Source of the DNA: Endozoicomonas elysicola
GTDB lineage: Bacteria > Pseudomonadota > Gammaproteobacteria > Pseudomonadales > Endozoicomonadaceae
Length of the DNA: 64,000 nt
Assembly: GCF_000710775.1 (NCBI RefSeq)
Contig: NZ_JOJP01000001.1
Location: 5,280,027-5,344,026 of the forward strand
Reading direction: 5' to 3'
Shown here: piece after piece, positions 27,272 to 36,427 of the stretch
Layout: every line of letters starts with the position of its first letter
How positions within the stretch are numbered: the stretch's first letter is position 1
The notes under the pieces: generated by a model
Database searches by the model: none
Seen by the model: the letters and a program-made list of their open reading frames with translations, nothing else
What the model was told of the DNA's origin: nothing
Made by a program: the position numbers and the translations under genes

Positions 27272-27308
27272 AGCGGTTGATCAATGTTGATAAACCGCTG
27301 GTTTTTTT
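27272..27308 (+). terminator. Strong terminator after the PPxY gene
   Basis: AGCGGTT/AACCGCT outer arms and ATCAA/TTGAT inner arms form a long stem with a 2-nt loop, followed by GGTTTTTTT. Clear intrinsic terminator. Confidence 0.88.
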
Positions 27309-27418
27309 CCAGATTATCAAATCTGGTATATCCAATTTTCTTCACAAACCAATCTTTTAAGAAAATCAGGTATCATATGTCCTGTTCATCCATTGGTTAT
27401 AGAAATAAGTAAAACTCC

Positions 27419-28417
27419 ATGATTTCAAAATCGATACCTCTGACGGATATCCACCGTCATCTGGACGGCAATATTCGCCCTGCAACCATTCTTGAACTGG
27501 GTCAAAAGCACAACCTCCAGTTACCTGCGAACAGCTTGGAGGAGTTGATTCCTCACGTTCGTGTAATCAGTCAGGAGCCTGACCTGATCAGCTTTTTAAG
27601 TAAACTGGACTGGGGAGTGAAAGTCCTCGCTGACTATGATGCCTGCCGCCAGATAGCTTATGAAAACGTAGAAGATGCCCTGAATGCTCGTATCGATTAT
27701 GCAGAGCTCCGCTTCAGCCCTTGGTATATGGCAATGACTCATGGCCTGGATCCTGAAGGTGTTGTTGAAGCGGTGATTGATGGCGTTACAGCCGGCAGTC
27801 GTGACTTTGGTGTTAAGACCAACCTTATTGGAATTCTGAGCCGTACTTTTGGACAGGAGGCCTGTCAGAAAGAACTGGATGCCTGTCTTGCTTTTAAAGA
27901 CAAGCTGGTCGCCATTGACCTTGCAGGTGATGAACTGGGCAAACCCGGAGAGCTGTTTGTCGATCATTTCCGCCAGGTTCGTGATGCTGGTCTACACATT
28001 ACTGTTCATGCAGGTGAAGCAGCAGGCCCTGAAAGTATGTGGCAAGCAATCAAAGAGCTTGGAGCTACCCGAATCGGTCATGGTGTAAAAGCCATCTATG
28101 ACCCGAAGCTGATGGATTACCTTGCAGAACATAAGATTGGGATTGAATCCTGCCTGACATCCAATATCCAGACGAACACCTTCCCCAGTATTGAGAGCCA
28201 CCCTCTCAAGCAATTTCTGGATCACGACGTTCTGGCCACAATAAATACCGATGACCCAGCGGTAGAAGGCATTGAACTCCCTCATGAATACGAGATCGCA
28301 GCTCCCGCTGCCGGACTGACAAAAGCGGATATTCGACAAGCACAGGAAAATGGCCTGACCATTGCCTTTCTTAGTGATGAAGAGAAGCAGGCACTGCAAA
28401 AGCAAAAGATGTCCTGA
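27419..28417 (+). CDS. add: Adenosine deaminase
   Basis: 332 residues; deaminates adenosine and deoxyadenosine to inosine forms. Zinc ligands and catalytic residues are in the expected blocks: [13 protein letters not shown] (HxH) at the N-terminus, [18 protein letters not shown] (H, E) near residue 197, RIGHGVKAI, and the zinc aspartate in [10 protein letters not shown]. Length and both ends agree with E. coli Add. Single gene; a purine-salvage role. Confidence 0.98.
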   Translation: MISKSIPLTDIHRHLDGNIRPATILELGQKHNLQLPANSLEELIPHVRVISQEPDLISFLSKLDWGVKVLADYDACRQIAYENVEDALNARIDYAELRFSPWYMAMTHGLDPEGVVEAVIDGVTAGSRDFGVKTNLIGILSRTFGQEACQKELDACLAFKDKLVAIDLAGDELGKPGELFVDHFRQVRDAGLHITVHAGEAAGPESMWQAIKELGATRIGHGVKAIYDPKLMDYLAEHKIGIESCLTSNIQTNTFPSIESHPLKQFLDHDVLATINTDDPAVEGIELPHEYEIAAPAAGLTKADIRQAQENGLTIAFLSDEEKQALQKQKMS

Positions 28418-28667
28418 CAATCTACCAGGATTTGCTCCCTGCCTTATGGGACAGTGAGCAAATCAATATGCCACTCCAAATTCACCACTCATGATTAAAC
28501 AGCGCCATAACACTGGAAACAGCAAACAAATGTAGATCAAGCGGCTGCCCCTGGCTCTAAGCCAGAACAAATCACGGAGAGCGTTGTCTCAATAAACAAC
28601 TTATTCGGCTGTATTTATTACAGTGGAATAAAGGGATGTTATTAACTGAATCCAATAAGGCGCTACC

Positions 28668-29843
28668 ATGACTCCAGATGTTGGCAACACCACAGTTAAT
28701 TTACGTGTTTACTCCCCGAATCACCAAACATCCACCCCAAAAGAGGTCACTACTCCATTAGGCTCGGTTAAACCCGTTGAGGGTGAAGCTCTGACAGTAA
28801 GAGAACGCGTTAATGATTTCCCTTCCTCCCAAGCAGCTCGGGAAGCATCAAAGTCGTGGCCAGACAAAAAGCTAGCAGAGGCTCTGGGAAGTAATAAATA
28901 CAAAGAGCAAGACGACATATTTTCGAGTGAAACACTCGCAGCTTTGAGCAGGTTTTCAACCTTTTATCGAGAAGTACAAGGCTGGAGCGAAGAAGATATT
29001 ATTAAACATTCAAAAGAATGCTACCAAATTAAGCCGACAGAAAGTAAACATTTTCTTGAGTGGATTCAAAGCGTCAGAAACTTTTATCAACGCTTTGACT
29101 GGGCTGAAAAGCAATACGATGAAACTTGGATATCACATTTCGAACAGATACAGCCACTGTTAAGACTCGTACAGAACTCCAGCCGAGATGAACATCTTTT
29201 CAGTAAATGCACCTGTGGTGAGGTTACCGAATTACTAAAGCCTCTTATAAGAGAGCTTGCGACAAGTTCAGGAAGGTATAATCAGAATGTAACTAAGGTA
29301 ACGGATGCTATTCAGGCATATGCATATCATACTTCAACCAGTGAAGATTTAAGACGTTTTATAGAGTTATTCCAACCGGATGAACAGATCGAGCAACCGG
29401 CCCGCACTCCAGAAGAAATAACCCCCTTAACAGATCTATGGAAACCTTTAGCTAAAAACCTGGGAGCCAAGCTCAATAGGGATGTACAAGAAATACTTGA
29501 TGCTATGTATGCAGCTCGGTTATGTGTACCATTTCCTCCTGTATGGCTTTGCCTGGTAAAGGATGAGTTTAGAAAAGAGTATTCTCAGAAACTACTAGAA
29601 AACTGTGCCTGCTTTTTCTGGACACTAAAAACCTTATACCGAGAGTCTCAACAAACCTATTTGAGCGGCACCGAGTCCACTCACGAGCCTTATAGTATCT
29701 TTCGAGCTGTGCTGGACAACACTAAACAACTTGACCCTGAACTCAGCATGTCTGGCATTTATTTGGCCGAGAAAAACTGCTTTCACCACAAAAACCCGGA
29801 TTATGATGTAACTGCTTTTGTAGAAGCACTGGCCATTAATTAA
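28668..29843 (+). CDS. Hypothetical protein
   Basis: 391 residues, no signal peptide, no membrane segment, and no domain I recognise. The first 60 residues are rich in T, P, S and V and probably disordered; the rest is helical and rich in E, L and aromatic residues (for example REVQGWSEEDIIKHSKECY, RFDWAEKQYDETWISHF). Weak AAGG ribosome site before the ATG. Base use is more AT-rich than its neighbour add. A terminator follows, so it forms its own transcription unit. It belongs to the scattered orphan genes of this region. Confidence 0.62.
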   Translation: MTPDVGNTTVNLRVYSPNHQTSTPKEVTTPLGSVKPVEGEALTVRERVNDFPSSQAAREASKSWPDKKLAEALGSNKYKEQDDIFSSETLAALSRFSTFYREVQGWSEEDIIKHSKECYQIKPTESKHFLEWIQSVRNFYQRFDWAEKQYDETWISHFEQIQPLLRLVQNSSRDEHLFSKCTCGEVTELLKPLIRELATSSGRYNQNVTKVTDAIQAYAYHTSTSEDLRRFIELFQPDEQIEQPARTPEEITPLTDLWKPLAKNLGAKLNRDVQEILDAMYAARLCVPFPPVWLCLVKDEFRKEYSQKLLENCACFFWTLKTLYRESQQTYLSGTESTHEPYSIFRAVLDNTKQLDPELSMSGIYLAEKNCFHHKNPDYDVTAFVEALAIN

Positions 29844-29860
29844 TGGCTCAACCCGATTCT

Positions 29861-29883
29861 GAGGCCCCCCACGGCCTCTTTTT
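29861..29883 (+). terminator. Terminator after the 391-residue hypothetical gene
   Basis: GAGGCC and GGCCTC form a 6-bp GC stem with a 6-nt loop followed directly by TTTTT, 18 bp after the stop. Confidence 0.85.
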
Positions 29884-30113
29884 CACAACAAGCCTTTTTC
29901 AACCTCTCAGCTCAGTAATTAACCACCTTCCGACGAGCCGTTATCCAGCATTTGGCTATTCTGCCGAGTAATTATCAGTAAATAGCCATGAGCGGCTCTC
30001 TGTAAAAAGAACCCCGCTCCCACCAGCATGAAAATGACCTAAAAGTCTGGAAAACGGCATTTTCGTGGCTCTCAGAGGGTTAAAAGCCTGAACGCAAGGA
30101 AAGGACACTGGTC

Positions 30114-32444
30114 ATGGATTCAGAACAAATCAAAAAAGGTTTAAATAATGAAGCACTTTTCAATATAAGTGGCCCATTCCATCCTGAGAGTGAGGCTTCA
30201 ATTGAGCATGCCCCATCACACCAGAGCCCAGACCATCGTAAACTCAAAGGGCAGGTTGTTGCAGAACCTTCAGAAAAAGGGGTTCTCAAACCCACAGAAT
30301 ACTCTGTTGACCCATGGGATCATGAGTCATCTCCTGTAGAGCAACAACTTTTCTCTGATATCAGTGAACTGGTGACGACTTCCATCAGCGACAAGATTGA
30401 ACTGAAAAAAAAACTGTCAGATCTTTATAAGCAAGCTCATGAGTTAATGACACGTTATAACCAGAGAATCCAGAGCCTTTTAATGGATGACCGTTTTCTA
30501 TACCGTCAGTCCTCAGAAATCTCAGCCCTGATGATCCGGGGGTTAATGCCTCCATTGGAAGAAATAAAAACACTGGAAAAATCACTAACCTCAACACGAA
30601 AAAAATTGGCCGAAGAGCCCATTGATGTTCTTCAGAAATCAGCAAGTGCAGAACTGGAAAAAGTGGAGAAAGTGCTGAAGGAAGCCAAGAGCCGGATAAC
30701 CAGGCATACCAAGCCATTAAAGCCAGCACAGCTAATAAAAAAACAACTGGAACAACGCCTGGAGCGGGAAGCGTCTGAACTTCAGCAGCAAGTTCCCACA
30801 ACAGCAGCTTCAATGCCATTAAATAATACCAAAAACATCTCCAGTGAAACATTAACCACGATCAAGGCTGAGCCTGTCAGCAATTCTCCCCTGGCAAGTC
30901 CTAAAAACCAGGTACAAGAACAATCAACTGAAGACTTAACCTCAAAACAGCTAAAAGCATTGGCAATAAAGCTCGATACTTCCAGTACGGAAAGTCGAAA
31001 GCGTAGCATTCAGTCCATACTCAGCTATGTGGGTTCAGAATATAAATACTACGCCCCCCTCAGGCCATTCCTATCCGTTGCGGGGCAGAAATGTGAACTG
31101 CTGTCCATGAATCCTGATAAAGCATGTAAAGCCTGTCAGGAAGCCATTGCGTTACTTGAAGATGCCTCCTCCCTGAGTGAAACAGAATTGTCACTGAGCA
31201 CACTGGTTCAGATTGACAAAGCCATTAACAGGCTGGCTTCATTTGATAAAAAGTTACCTGGTGAAGTCTGGCAGTTATTAACAGAGCTAACACCTTATAA
31301 AGCGGATAGACGATACCACCTGTTAAACATGTTGTGCCGTAAACTCCTGCTTGATGGCCCCACTCCTTTAACACAAAAAGCGGTCCTCAATAAATTCCAG
31401 GACGTTAAACAATGTCTATTCCAGTTCAAAGAAGAGACCAGTGACGAGGTATTTGATCAGCAGTTTATGGCTGTTTATGGCCAGATATTCACCTCTCCAA
31501 TCCATCTGAAAAAAACACTCAACACGGTTAACAAACCCCATGAGGTTCATGCATTGCTTCAGATGCTCTCACGTCAGAAAAAAAGTGATCAAACGCTGCT
31601 CTCTGGAGCCATCGAGAAGCTGAAAGCTATTGGTGGAGAGCAGCTGGACCCCCTTCTCTGTGGGGCAGCTGCTTTTGACTTCCTTGTGAAAGAGTTGCCT
31701 GAAAAATTATCTTCTGAGATCAGTAATTATCGCCCTTCTGAACCCAGTCAAACCCATAAGCAATTAACACAATCTGTACTCGCAAAATACACGGACTACT
31801 ACAAAGCAATAGAACTGGCCAAAAAACAGAAAGAAGACATTAATAAACCATTTCAACACAACAAAACGTTTACTCAGTTCAGCAAAAGGCTGCCAGCGAT
31901 TTTGATCGACTCTGAAGCCTCCGAGAACACTGAACTGAAAGACATTTGTCAACAGATGCAGGCAATCATCAATCAGCCTCAGAGTAATGGCCAAACAGTG
32001 CAATCCCTTGCAGTATGCAGGGCAAATATTATTCATGCGCTGAAGAATAAATGTCTGACGGATCATCAGGCAAGTATGATTATTAAGCTGTTTCTTGAGA
32101 CTCAAACCTCGATAGAGCAATCAGGGAAGGGAGTTCCAACACAGGAAAATTCTTTTCAAGCTCCTGAAGAGATCGTTCAAGCTCTGGCCTCTCTTGAAAA
32201 TGGCGCTTCACCTAAATGGTACAACCAGCTGTTTACAGGTCACCTTCAAGAGCAGAGGGCAAATGCCCTGGATGCAGTCAAGAGCATCATCAATGCTTGC
32301 CAGCAAACCACTGCAGCACCGGGACAAGTAGCCAGTTTCATGGAGGCAACAGCCTTGGAAATCACAACAAATAATGATGATCCTCTGATCAAGCAACTGA
32401 GTTCAGCGATGAAGGCTTATGCTCATCAACTGAAAGACAGCTAA
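30114..32444 (+). CDS. Large hypothetical coiled-coil protein
   Basis: 776 residues, no signal peptide or membrane segment. AGGAAAGGA lies shortly before the ATG. Strong coiled-coil potential around residues 90-230 (LKKKLSDLYKQAHELMTRYN; AELEKVEKVLKEAKSRI; IKKQLEQRLEREASELQQQ). The rest is helical, with repeated short alpha-hairpin-like segments from about 280 to 760, but I cannot assign a fold. The polar N-terminal 70 residues may be disordered. Function unknown; in composition it resembles the neighbouring orphan proteins. Confidence 0.68.
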   Translation: MDSEQIKKGLNNEALFNISGPFHPESEASIEHAPSHQSPDHRKLKGQVVAEPSEKGVLKPTEYSVDPWDHESSPVEQQLFSDISELVTTSISDKIELKKKLSDLYKQAHELMTRYNQRIQSLLMDDRFLYRQSSEISALMIRGLMPPLEEIKTLEKSLTSTRKKLAEEPIDVLQKSASAELEKVEKVLKEAKSRITRHTKPLKPAQLIKKQLEQRLEREASELQQQVPTTAASMPLNNTKNISSETLTTIKAEPVSNSPLASPKNQVQEQSTEDLTSKQLKALAIKLDTSSTESRKRSIQSILSYVGSEYKYYAPLRPFLSVAGQKCELLSMNPDKACKACQEAIALLEDASSLSETELSLSTLVQIDKAINRLASFDKKLPGEVWQLLTELTPYKADRRYHLLNMLCRKLLLDGPTPLTQKAVLNKFQDVKQCLFQFKEETSDEVFDQQFMAVYGQIFTSPIHLKKTLNTVNKPHEVHALLQMLSRQKKSDQTLLSGAIEKLKAIGGEQLDPLLCGAAAFDFLVKELPEKLSSEISNYRPSEPSQTHKQLTQSVLAKYTDYYKAIELAKKQKEDINKPFQHNKTFTQFSKRLPAILIDSEASENTELKDICQQMQAIINQPQSNGQTVQSLAVCRANIIHALKNKCLTDHQASMIIKLFLETQTSIEQSGKGVPTQENSFQAPEEIVQALASLENGASPKWYNQLFTGHLQEQRANALDAVKSIINACQQTTAAPGQVASFMEATALEITTNNDDPLIKQLSSAMKAYAHQLKDS

Positions 32445-32496
32445 TTCGGCTTATCTTATGCACTGGTCGGCGTATGCTGTCGCCGCCAGCTGACCG

Positions 32497-32832
32497 CTAC
32501 CCTCCTGATCTTTTGGCATCAAAACCTTCTTTTTTAAGATGATCGACCATGATATCCACATGATCTCCCTGCAGTTCAATATTGCCATCTTTGACAGCTC
32601 CACCACCTCCGCTACGTTTCTTCAGCTGTTTGGCAAAGGCTTTTAAATCGTTTCCAGCCATTGGCAACCCACTGATGACCGTTACCATCTTTCCACCTCT
32701 TCCCTTTTTCTCCGGGCGAACACGGACATTGCCATCACCAACCACCTCTGGCTTAGTCACTTCTTCCTTAACTCGACCAACATCCGTGGAATAGACCAGC
32801 TTGCTTTGTGAGTTACGCTGATAGTTGCTCAT
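32497..32832 (-). CDS. yciH: SUI1/eIF1-like translation factor (YciH family)
   Basis: About 111 residues with the SUI1 domain: KGRGGKMVTVISGLPMAGND, LKAFAKQLKKRSGGGG, and GDHVDIMVDHLKKEGF at the C-terminus, as in E. coli YciH. The family is related to eukaryotic eIF1 and can influence start-site fidelity on the 30S subunit. I place the start at the ATG at 32832, six bases after AGAGG; TTG and GTG codons just upstream are less likely. Not in an evident operon. Confidence 0.93.
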   Translation of the reverse strand: MSNYQRNSQSKLVYSTDVGRVKEEVTKPEVVGDGNVRVRPEKKGRGGKMVTVISGLPMAGNDLKAFAKQLKKRSGGGGAVKDGNIELQGDHVDIMVDHLKKEGFDAKRSGG

Positions 32833-32890
32833 CACCAACCTCTGGATTCAGAAAGTCATCTTTTTAACGTCTGCACTGACCATTGTCGAG

Positions 32891-32930
32891 CACTAAAAAA
32901 ACCAACATTAAATGTTGGTTTTTTTAGTGC
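32891..32930. terminator. Bidirectional terminator upstream of yciH
   Basis: A near-perfect palindrome: ACCAACATT and AATGTTGGT arms flanked by seven A on one side and seven T on the other, then CACTA/TAGTG outside. It works on both strands and terminates the 114-residue hypothetical gene on the minus strand. Confidence 0.9.
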
Positions 32931-32947
32931 CATGGGGGAATGTGGAA

Positions 32948-33292
32948 TCAGGCGCCGCCGGTTAAAATATTGTTTTTAACGGCTGAGGATAAAGACTGAG
33001 CCCTTTCAACTTCGCCAGAACTTCCTACATTAGCGACTTCATCAGAGACCTGACGCTCCTTGCGCATCCTGCCAGCTTCATCCGTTCCCATTAGTGCTTT
33101 TCTGAGGTTCTCATCCGATTGCGCCTGCATCTCGAGCCTATGCATGTAACGCTTGAATTCCTCCGGACTCATAGGTTCATGAGAGTATGGATGTATTGGA
33201 CGCCCCTGCCCATCTTCCTTGGGAATTATATCTGCAGGGTTTGGCTTCTGGAAAACTATACCACTGCTTAAACCATTTATTTGCTCAGACAT
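32948..33292 (-). CDS. Small hypothetical protein
   Basis: 114 residues with an excellent AAGGAG ribosome site before the ATG. Polar, charged and without signal peptide or hydrophobic segment; a short helix-rich centre (MSPEEFKRYMHRLEMQAQSD) suggests a coiled or adaptor-like region. Family not recognised. It ends right at the bidirectional terminator. Small soluble proteins of this type in a region of orphan genes may be chaperones or structural parts, but nothing in the sequence decides this. Confidence 0.65.
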   Translation of the reverse strand: MSEQINGLSSGIVFQKPNPADIIPKEDGQGRPIHPYSHEPMSPEEFKRYMHRLEMQAQSDENLRKALMGTDEAGRMRKERQVSDEVANVGSSGEVERAQSLSSAVKNNILTGGA

Positions 33293-33494
33293 CCTTTTCT
33301 CCTTCCTTGACTACTTTTCTGGATTATCAGATTTGAGATTTGAGCATTACTCCTGTGGCCTAATCTGAAGTTATGAAAAACATCAAAACTAACTATCAGT
33401 TTAGCCGACTCTAGTTAAGCAACGGGTTTCCATGGAAAATCAGAAAATAAAAAACATGAAAATCAAAAAGTTATAACCAACAGCCCATAAAATC

Positions 33495-33521
33495 AAAACC
33501 TCCTTATCCTGGAGGTTTTTT
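33495..33521 (-). terminator. Terminator after the HD-domain hydrolase gene
   Basis: AAAACCTCC and GGAGGTTTT form a 9-bp stem with a 7-nt loop, A-rich on one side and T-rich on the other. It lies about 40 bp downstream of the minus-strand HD gene. Confidence 0.8.
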
Positions 33522-33560
33522 GAAAGTAATTTAGAGTACGGGGCTAATCAGGAACAGGCC

Positions 33561-34166
33561 TCAGCTATCTTTAAGCCAGCCATTTTGGACAGAAATATCA
33601 ATCTGTTCAAGGACATAGGTCCACAGCTTTGGCGCCAGTTTTTCCAAGTACTGATTACGCTTCAACACCTGGCTGCGGGTAACCTGATACTTTGCCCAGG
33701 TACCACCCTCATTGTCCATATTTTGAATCACTGGTAACAGGCAATCCATGGCTTTTGCAAAACGGGCATCGGGAGTTTCCACCTGTTCAAACTCCAGCCA
33801 GAGCGCTTTAAACTCCTCTGCCTGCGCCTCGGGTAAAAGGCCGAATAGTCGCTCAGCGGCTTGCATTTCCTTTGCGCCCTGACCGGACAATTCACTACTC
33901 TCGGCAAAGGCAAACGTATCACCCGCATCAATCTCAACAATATCATGAAGAAGCAGCATGTTAATGACACGGCAAATATCGACAGGCTCCTCTGCATACT
34001 CTTTGAGAGCCAGAGCTTGTACGGCAATATGCCAGCTATGCTCAGCGCTGTTTTCCTGCCGGTTGTTATCAGGCTTTACCATGGTTTTTCTATAAACAGC
34101 CTTGAGCTTATCCAGCTCCCTTAGAAAAAACAGTTGCTGCCCAAGCTTTGAAGAGATTTCAAACAT
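33561..34166 (-). CDS. HD-domain hydrolase (HDDC2/YfbR-like nucleotidase)
   Basis: 201 residues of the HD phosphohydrolase class related to human HDDC2 and bacterial YfbR 5'-nucleotidases. Metal-binding residues are visible: SAEHSWHIAVQAL (first His), LLLHDIVEIDAGD (HD pair plus acidic residues) and AKAMDCLLPVIQN (last Asp). Such enzymes remove phosphate from deoxyribonucleoside monophosphates in the cytoplasm. The start at 34166 gives a family-like N-terminus. Stands alone with its own terminator. Confidence 0.88.
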   Translation of the reverse strand: MFEISSKLGQQLFFLRELDKLKAVYRKTMVKPDNNRQENSAEHSWHIAVQALALKEYAEEPVDICRVINMLLLHDIVEIDAGDTFAFAESSELSGQGAKEMQAAERLFGLLPEAQAEEFKALWLEFEQVETPDARFAKAMDCLLPVIQNMDNEGGTWAKYQVTRSQVLKRNQYLEKLAPKLWTYVLEQIDISVQNGWLKDS

Positions 34167-34362
34167 ATGCCTTGAACCATATTACTAATTTAGAGTCAAA
34201 GAGAGTAAATCCTAACAGATCACCTAAAAGGCTGCGAACCTCTTCACCATTTAAATCAAATAGTTACACACCAAGAAAAACACAAAGCCAAACTAAAACC
34301 ATAAAACTGATGCTTCTGAAATTTCCAGAAACGACTGAAGAAACAGAGCCGGGAAAAAATAG

Positions 34363-35058
34363 ATGAGCGGATCGATTTCCGTACAAAACTACAGTAATTC
34401 TTCTTTGATTCTGTATCCAGAGACTGAAAATAACGAAGAAAATGATGCCGCTATTGAAGCTAATTCCAGTACGGCCTCTGAAAAGCAAACTGAAAACCAG
34501 ACATCGCCTGGAGAAACAACCGTAATCACTGACAGAAAATGTGAAGTTATTGAAGAACCAGAAACCTTTCTCTCCAAAGCCAAACGATTGTTGTCAAAAA
34601 TCCCGACTATTCTTTGTATTCCTTTGAGAGTAGGTACCACTTTACTGAATGTAGGTATTTTTGCCGGTTATTACGTTACTGTTATGGCCATTACCGGTGT
34701 TGGCGCTTTAACAGGAGCCCTGACTGGATTGGCCTCAAAAATAAAAGCCCGCTTTTCTTCAACCCCATCTCAGAAATCGTTGAAAGACTACACCGTTAGC
34801 TATGCGAAAAATACGTTTGAGCTGATGATCTTTCCTTATGAACAACTTCCTGAGAAATTTAAAGGCTCAATCTTTCCAGCTATTTCAGGGGCAGCGCTTT
34901 TCCTTTTTGAAACCCTGGCAATCCCGGGTAAGAGGATACCAATCGAAGTGTATGAAAAGGTTTGCTCTAAAACATATACCGCAACCAAACCCTACAAAGC
35001 TATCACTGACATGACCGTTCATATCATTGATATGACGAAAAGCTTCATTCAAGGTTGA
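34363..35058 (+). CDS. Hypothetical membrane protein
   Basis: 231 residues. A disordered polar N-terminus of about 70 residues (many E, N, S, T) is followed by two long hydrophobic hairpins: about residues 85-130 (LCIPLRVGTTLLNVGIFAGY and GVGALTGALTGLA) and 175-190 (IFPAISGAALFLFETLAI). The ribosome site is weak. An acidic disordered head before Gly/Ala-rich hydrophobic hairpins is seen in proteins that insert into host membranes, but also in ordinary membrane proteins. No family is recognised. A short motif with IP and GYYV resembles a stretch of the ABC1-like kinase at 13442-15067. Confidence 0.62.
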   Translation: MSGSISVQNYSNSSLILYPETENNEENDAAIEANSSTASEKQTENQTSPGETTVITDRKCEVIEEPETFLSKAKRLLSKIPTILCIPLRVGTTLLNVGIFAGYYVTVMAITGVGALTGALTGLASKIKARFSSTPSQKSLKDYTVSYAKNTFELMIFPYEQLPEKFKGSIFPAISGAALFLFETLAIPGKRIPIEVYEKVCSKTYTATKPYKAITDMTVHIIDMTKSFIQG

Positions 35059-35163
35059 TACCGTCTATTTGCTAAAAAAGGTTTGAAAAGGCATTCGAGT
35101 TTTTGGTTAAAGAGCTGGAATATCAGCAGCCGTTCATACGAAAAATATGGTTAGCTGCTCAAG

Positions 35164-35203
35164 GGGCGTTATCCATTAGGCATGATGCCAATTGATAACG
35201 CCC
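35164..35203 (-). terminator. Long hairpin after the DUF2333 gene
   Basis: GGGCGTTATC and GATAACGCCC pair perfectly and an inner GGCAT/ATGCC pair extends the stem, giving a 40-nt structure ten bases beyond the minus-strand stop. No T-tract on either strand. Confidence 0.55.
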
Positions 35204-35212
35204 TAATATTAA

Positions 35213-36250
35213 TCACCCCTGCTCAAGCAAACGGCGTAGATCAATTATGGCCGCATTCGCTCTGGAAATGTAATTAGCCATTACAAGAGAGTGATTGGCC
35301 AGAAAACCAAAGCCAGAACCATTGAGAATCATTGGGCTCCATACAGTATCCTGAGTTGCCTCCAGTTCACGGATAATCTGCCGGACACTGACGGTCGCGT
35401 TCTTTTTGTCCAAAACATCAGCAAAATCCACTTCGACCGCCCTGAGAAGATGTATCAGAGCCCATGACGTCCCACGAGCTTCATAGAAAACGTCATCAAT
35501 CTGAGACCAGGGCGTTTTCACATCAACCAGAACCACACTATCAGTAGACGGCGCTGCACCAGCATCACCTGCCAGATCCGTATTCAGTCGAGGTTTACCG
35601 ACACTGGCACTCAGCCGTTGAGAAAGGCTACCCAGGCGCGTCTCTACATCACCCAGCCAACGGGTCAGATTATCAGCACGGGCGTAAAACTGAGCAGAGT
35701 CACCGGGGTCTGACAATCGTTGCATATAGCTTTGCAGTTTATTAATACCGCGCTGATATTCACGCTCACTGGACGGCAAAATCCAGCTTCTGGCATCAAA
35801 ATTAAATTGAGGCTCGGCAACCGACAGGTCAGGATCTTCACGTGACTGAGACTGAGAGCGGCTGAAATCCTTACGGAGAGCTCTGGCCATATCCCGAACC
35901 TGAATCAGCACACCAACTTCCCAATTCGGCATGTTATCCATCAGCACGCCTGGAGGCATGATATCGTTACGCAGGAAACCACCCGGTTTATTCAGCAGCG
36001 TATCTGCCAGAGAATACAATGTTGCTGTTGTGGTATAGCCTGTCACAACTTTCTGGCCATTGTCTGTTGCTACTTTTTCAGCATTGGCTTGCACCGAAAA
36101 TAGCTCAGGCTCCTGACTCCAGTACCACCCTATGAGAGAGAGAAGCAGTATCAGGATACCAGCCCCAACCAACAGAGCTTTACCGTGAACAAGCACGGAT
36201 ATATTTTGAATGCCCGACTGAAAGGTCGCTTTTATCTTTTCCAGCGCCAT
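35213..36250 (-). CDS. DUF2333 family inner-membrane protein
   Basis: About 345 residues from the ATG at 36250; an in-frame GTG at 36268 is possible. One membrane anchor lies near residues 24-45 (LLVGAGILILLLSLIGWYW), followed by a large, probably periplasmic, domain. Blocks TATLYSLADTLLNKPGGFLR and NDIMPPGVLMDNMPNWEVG are typical of the DUF2333 family of gammaproteobacteria, whose role is unknown. It follows lapG-lapD on the same strand with about 180 bp between, so a functional link to surface adhesion is only positional. Confidence 0.85.
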   Translation of the reverse strand: MALEKIKATFQSGIQNISVLVHGKALLVGAGILILLLSLIGWYWSQEPELFSVQANAEKVATDNGQKVVTGYTTTATLYSLADTLLNKPGGFLRNDIMPPGVLMDNMPNWEVGVLIQVRDMARALRKDFSRSQSQSREDPDLSVAEPQFNFDARSWILPSSEREYQRGINKLQSYMQRLSDPGDSAQFYARADNLTRWLGDVETRLGSLSQRLSASVGKPRLNTDLAGDAGAAPSTDSVVLVDVKTPWSQIDDVFYEARGTSWALIHLLRAVEVDFADVLDKKNATVSVRQIIRELEATQDTVWSPMILNGSGFGFLANHSLVMANYISRANAAIIDLRRLLEQG

Positions 36251-36427
36251 AATCTCCTCGTTCGTCACCGCTCAGGCTCGTTATCCTGAATATGGCGTTC
36301 CAAAATGGATGCGCTTATTGAGTAGCCATTATCCTCTAATAATGCGGGTTGTGCGAGCACCTACTGAATTCGTCCGGTAAGTTGTGCAGAAAAAACATGA
36401 TAGCCATATAGAAACAGGTGCAGGCGC

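Noticed and set aside
34148-34366. 72-codon frame overlapping the HD-hydrolase start
   Set aside because: TTG start without ribosome site, overlaps a real gene on the other strand and the start of the next gene.
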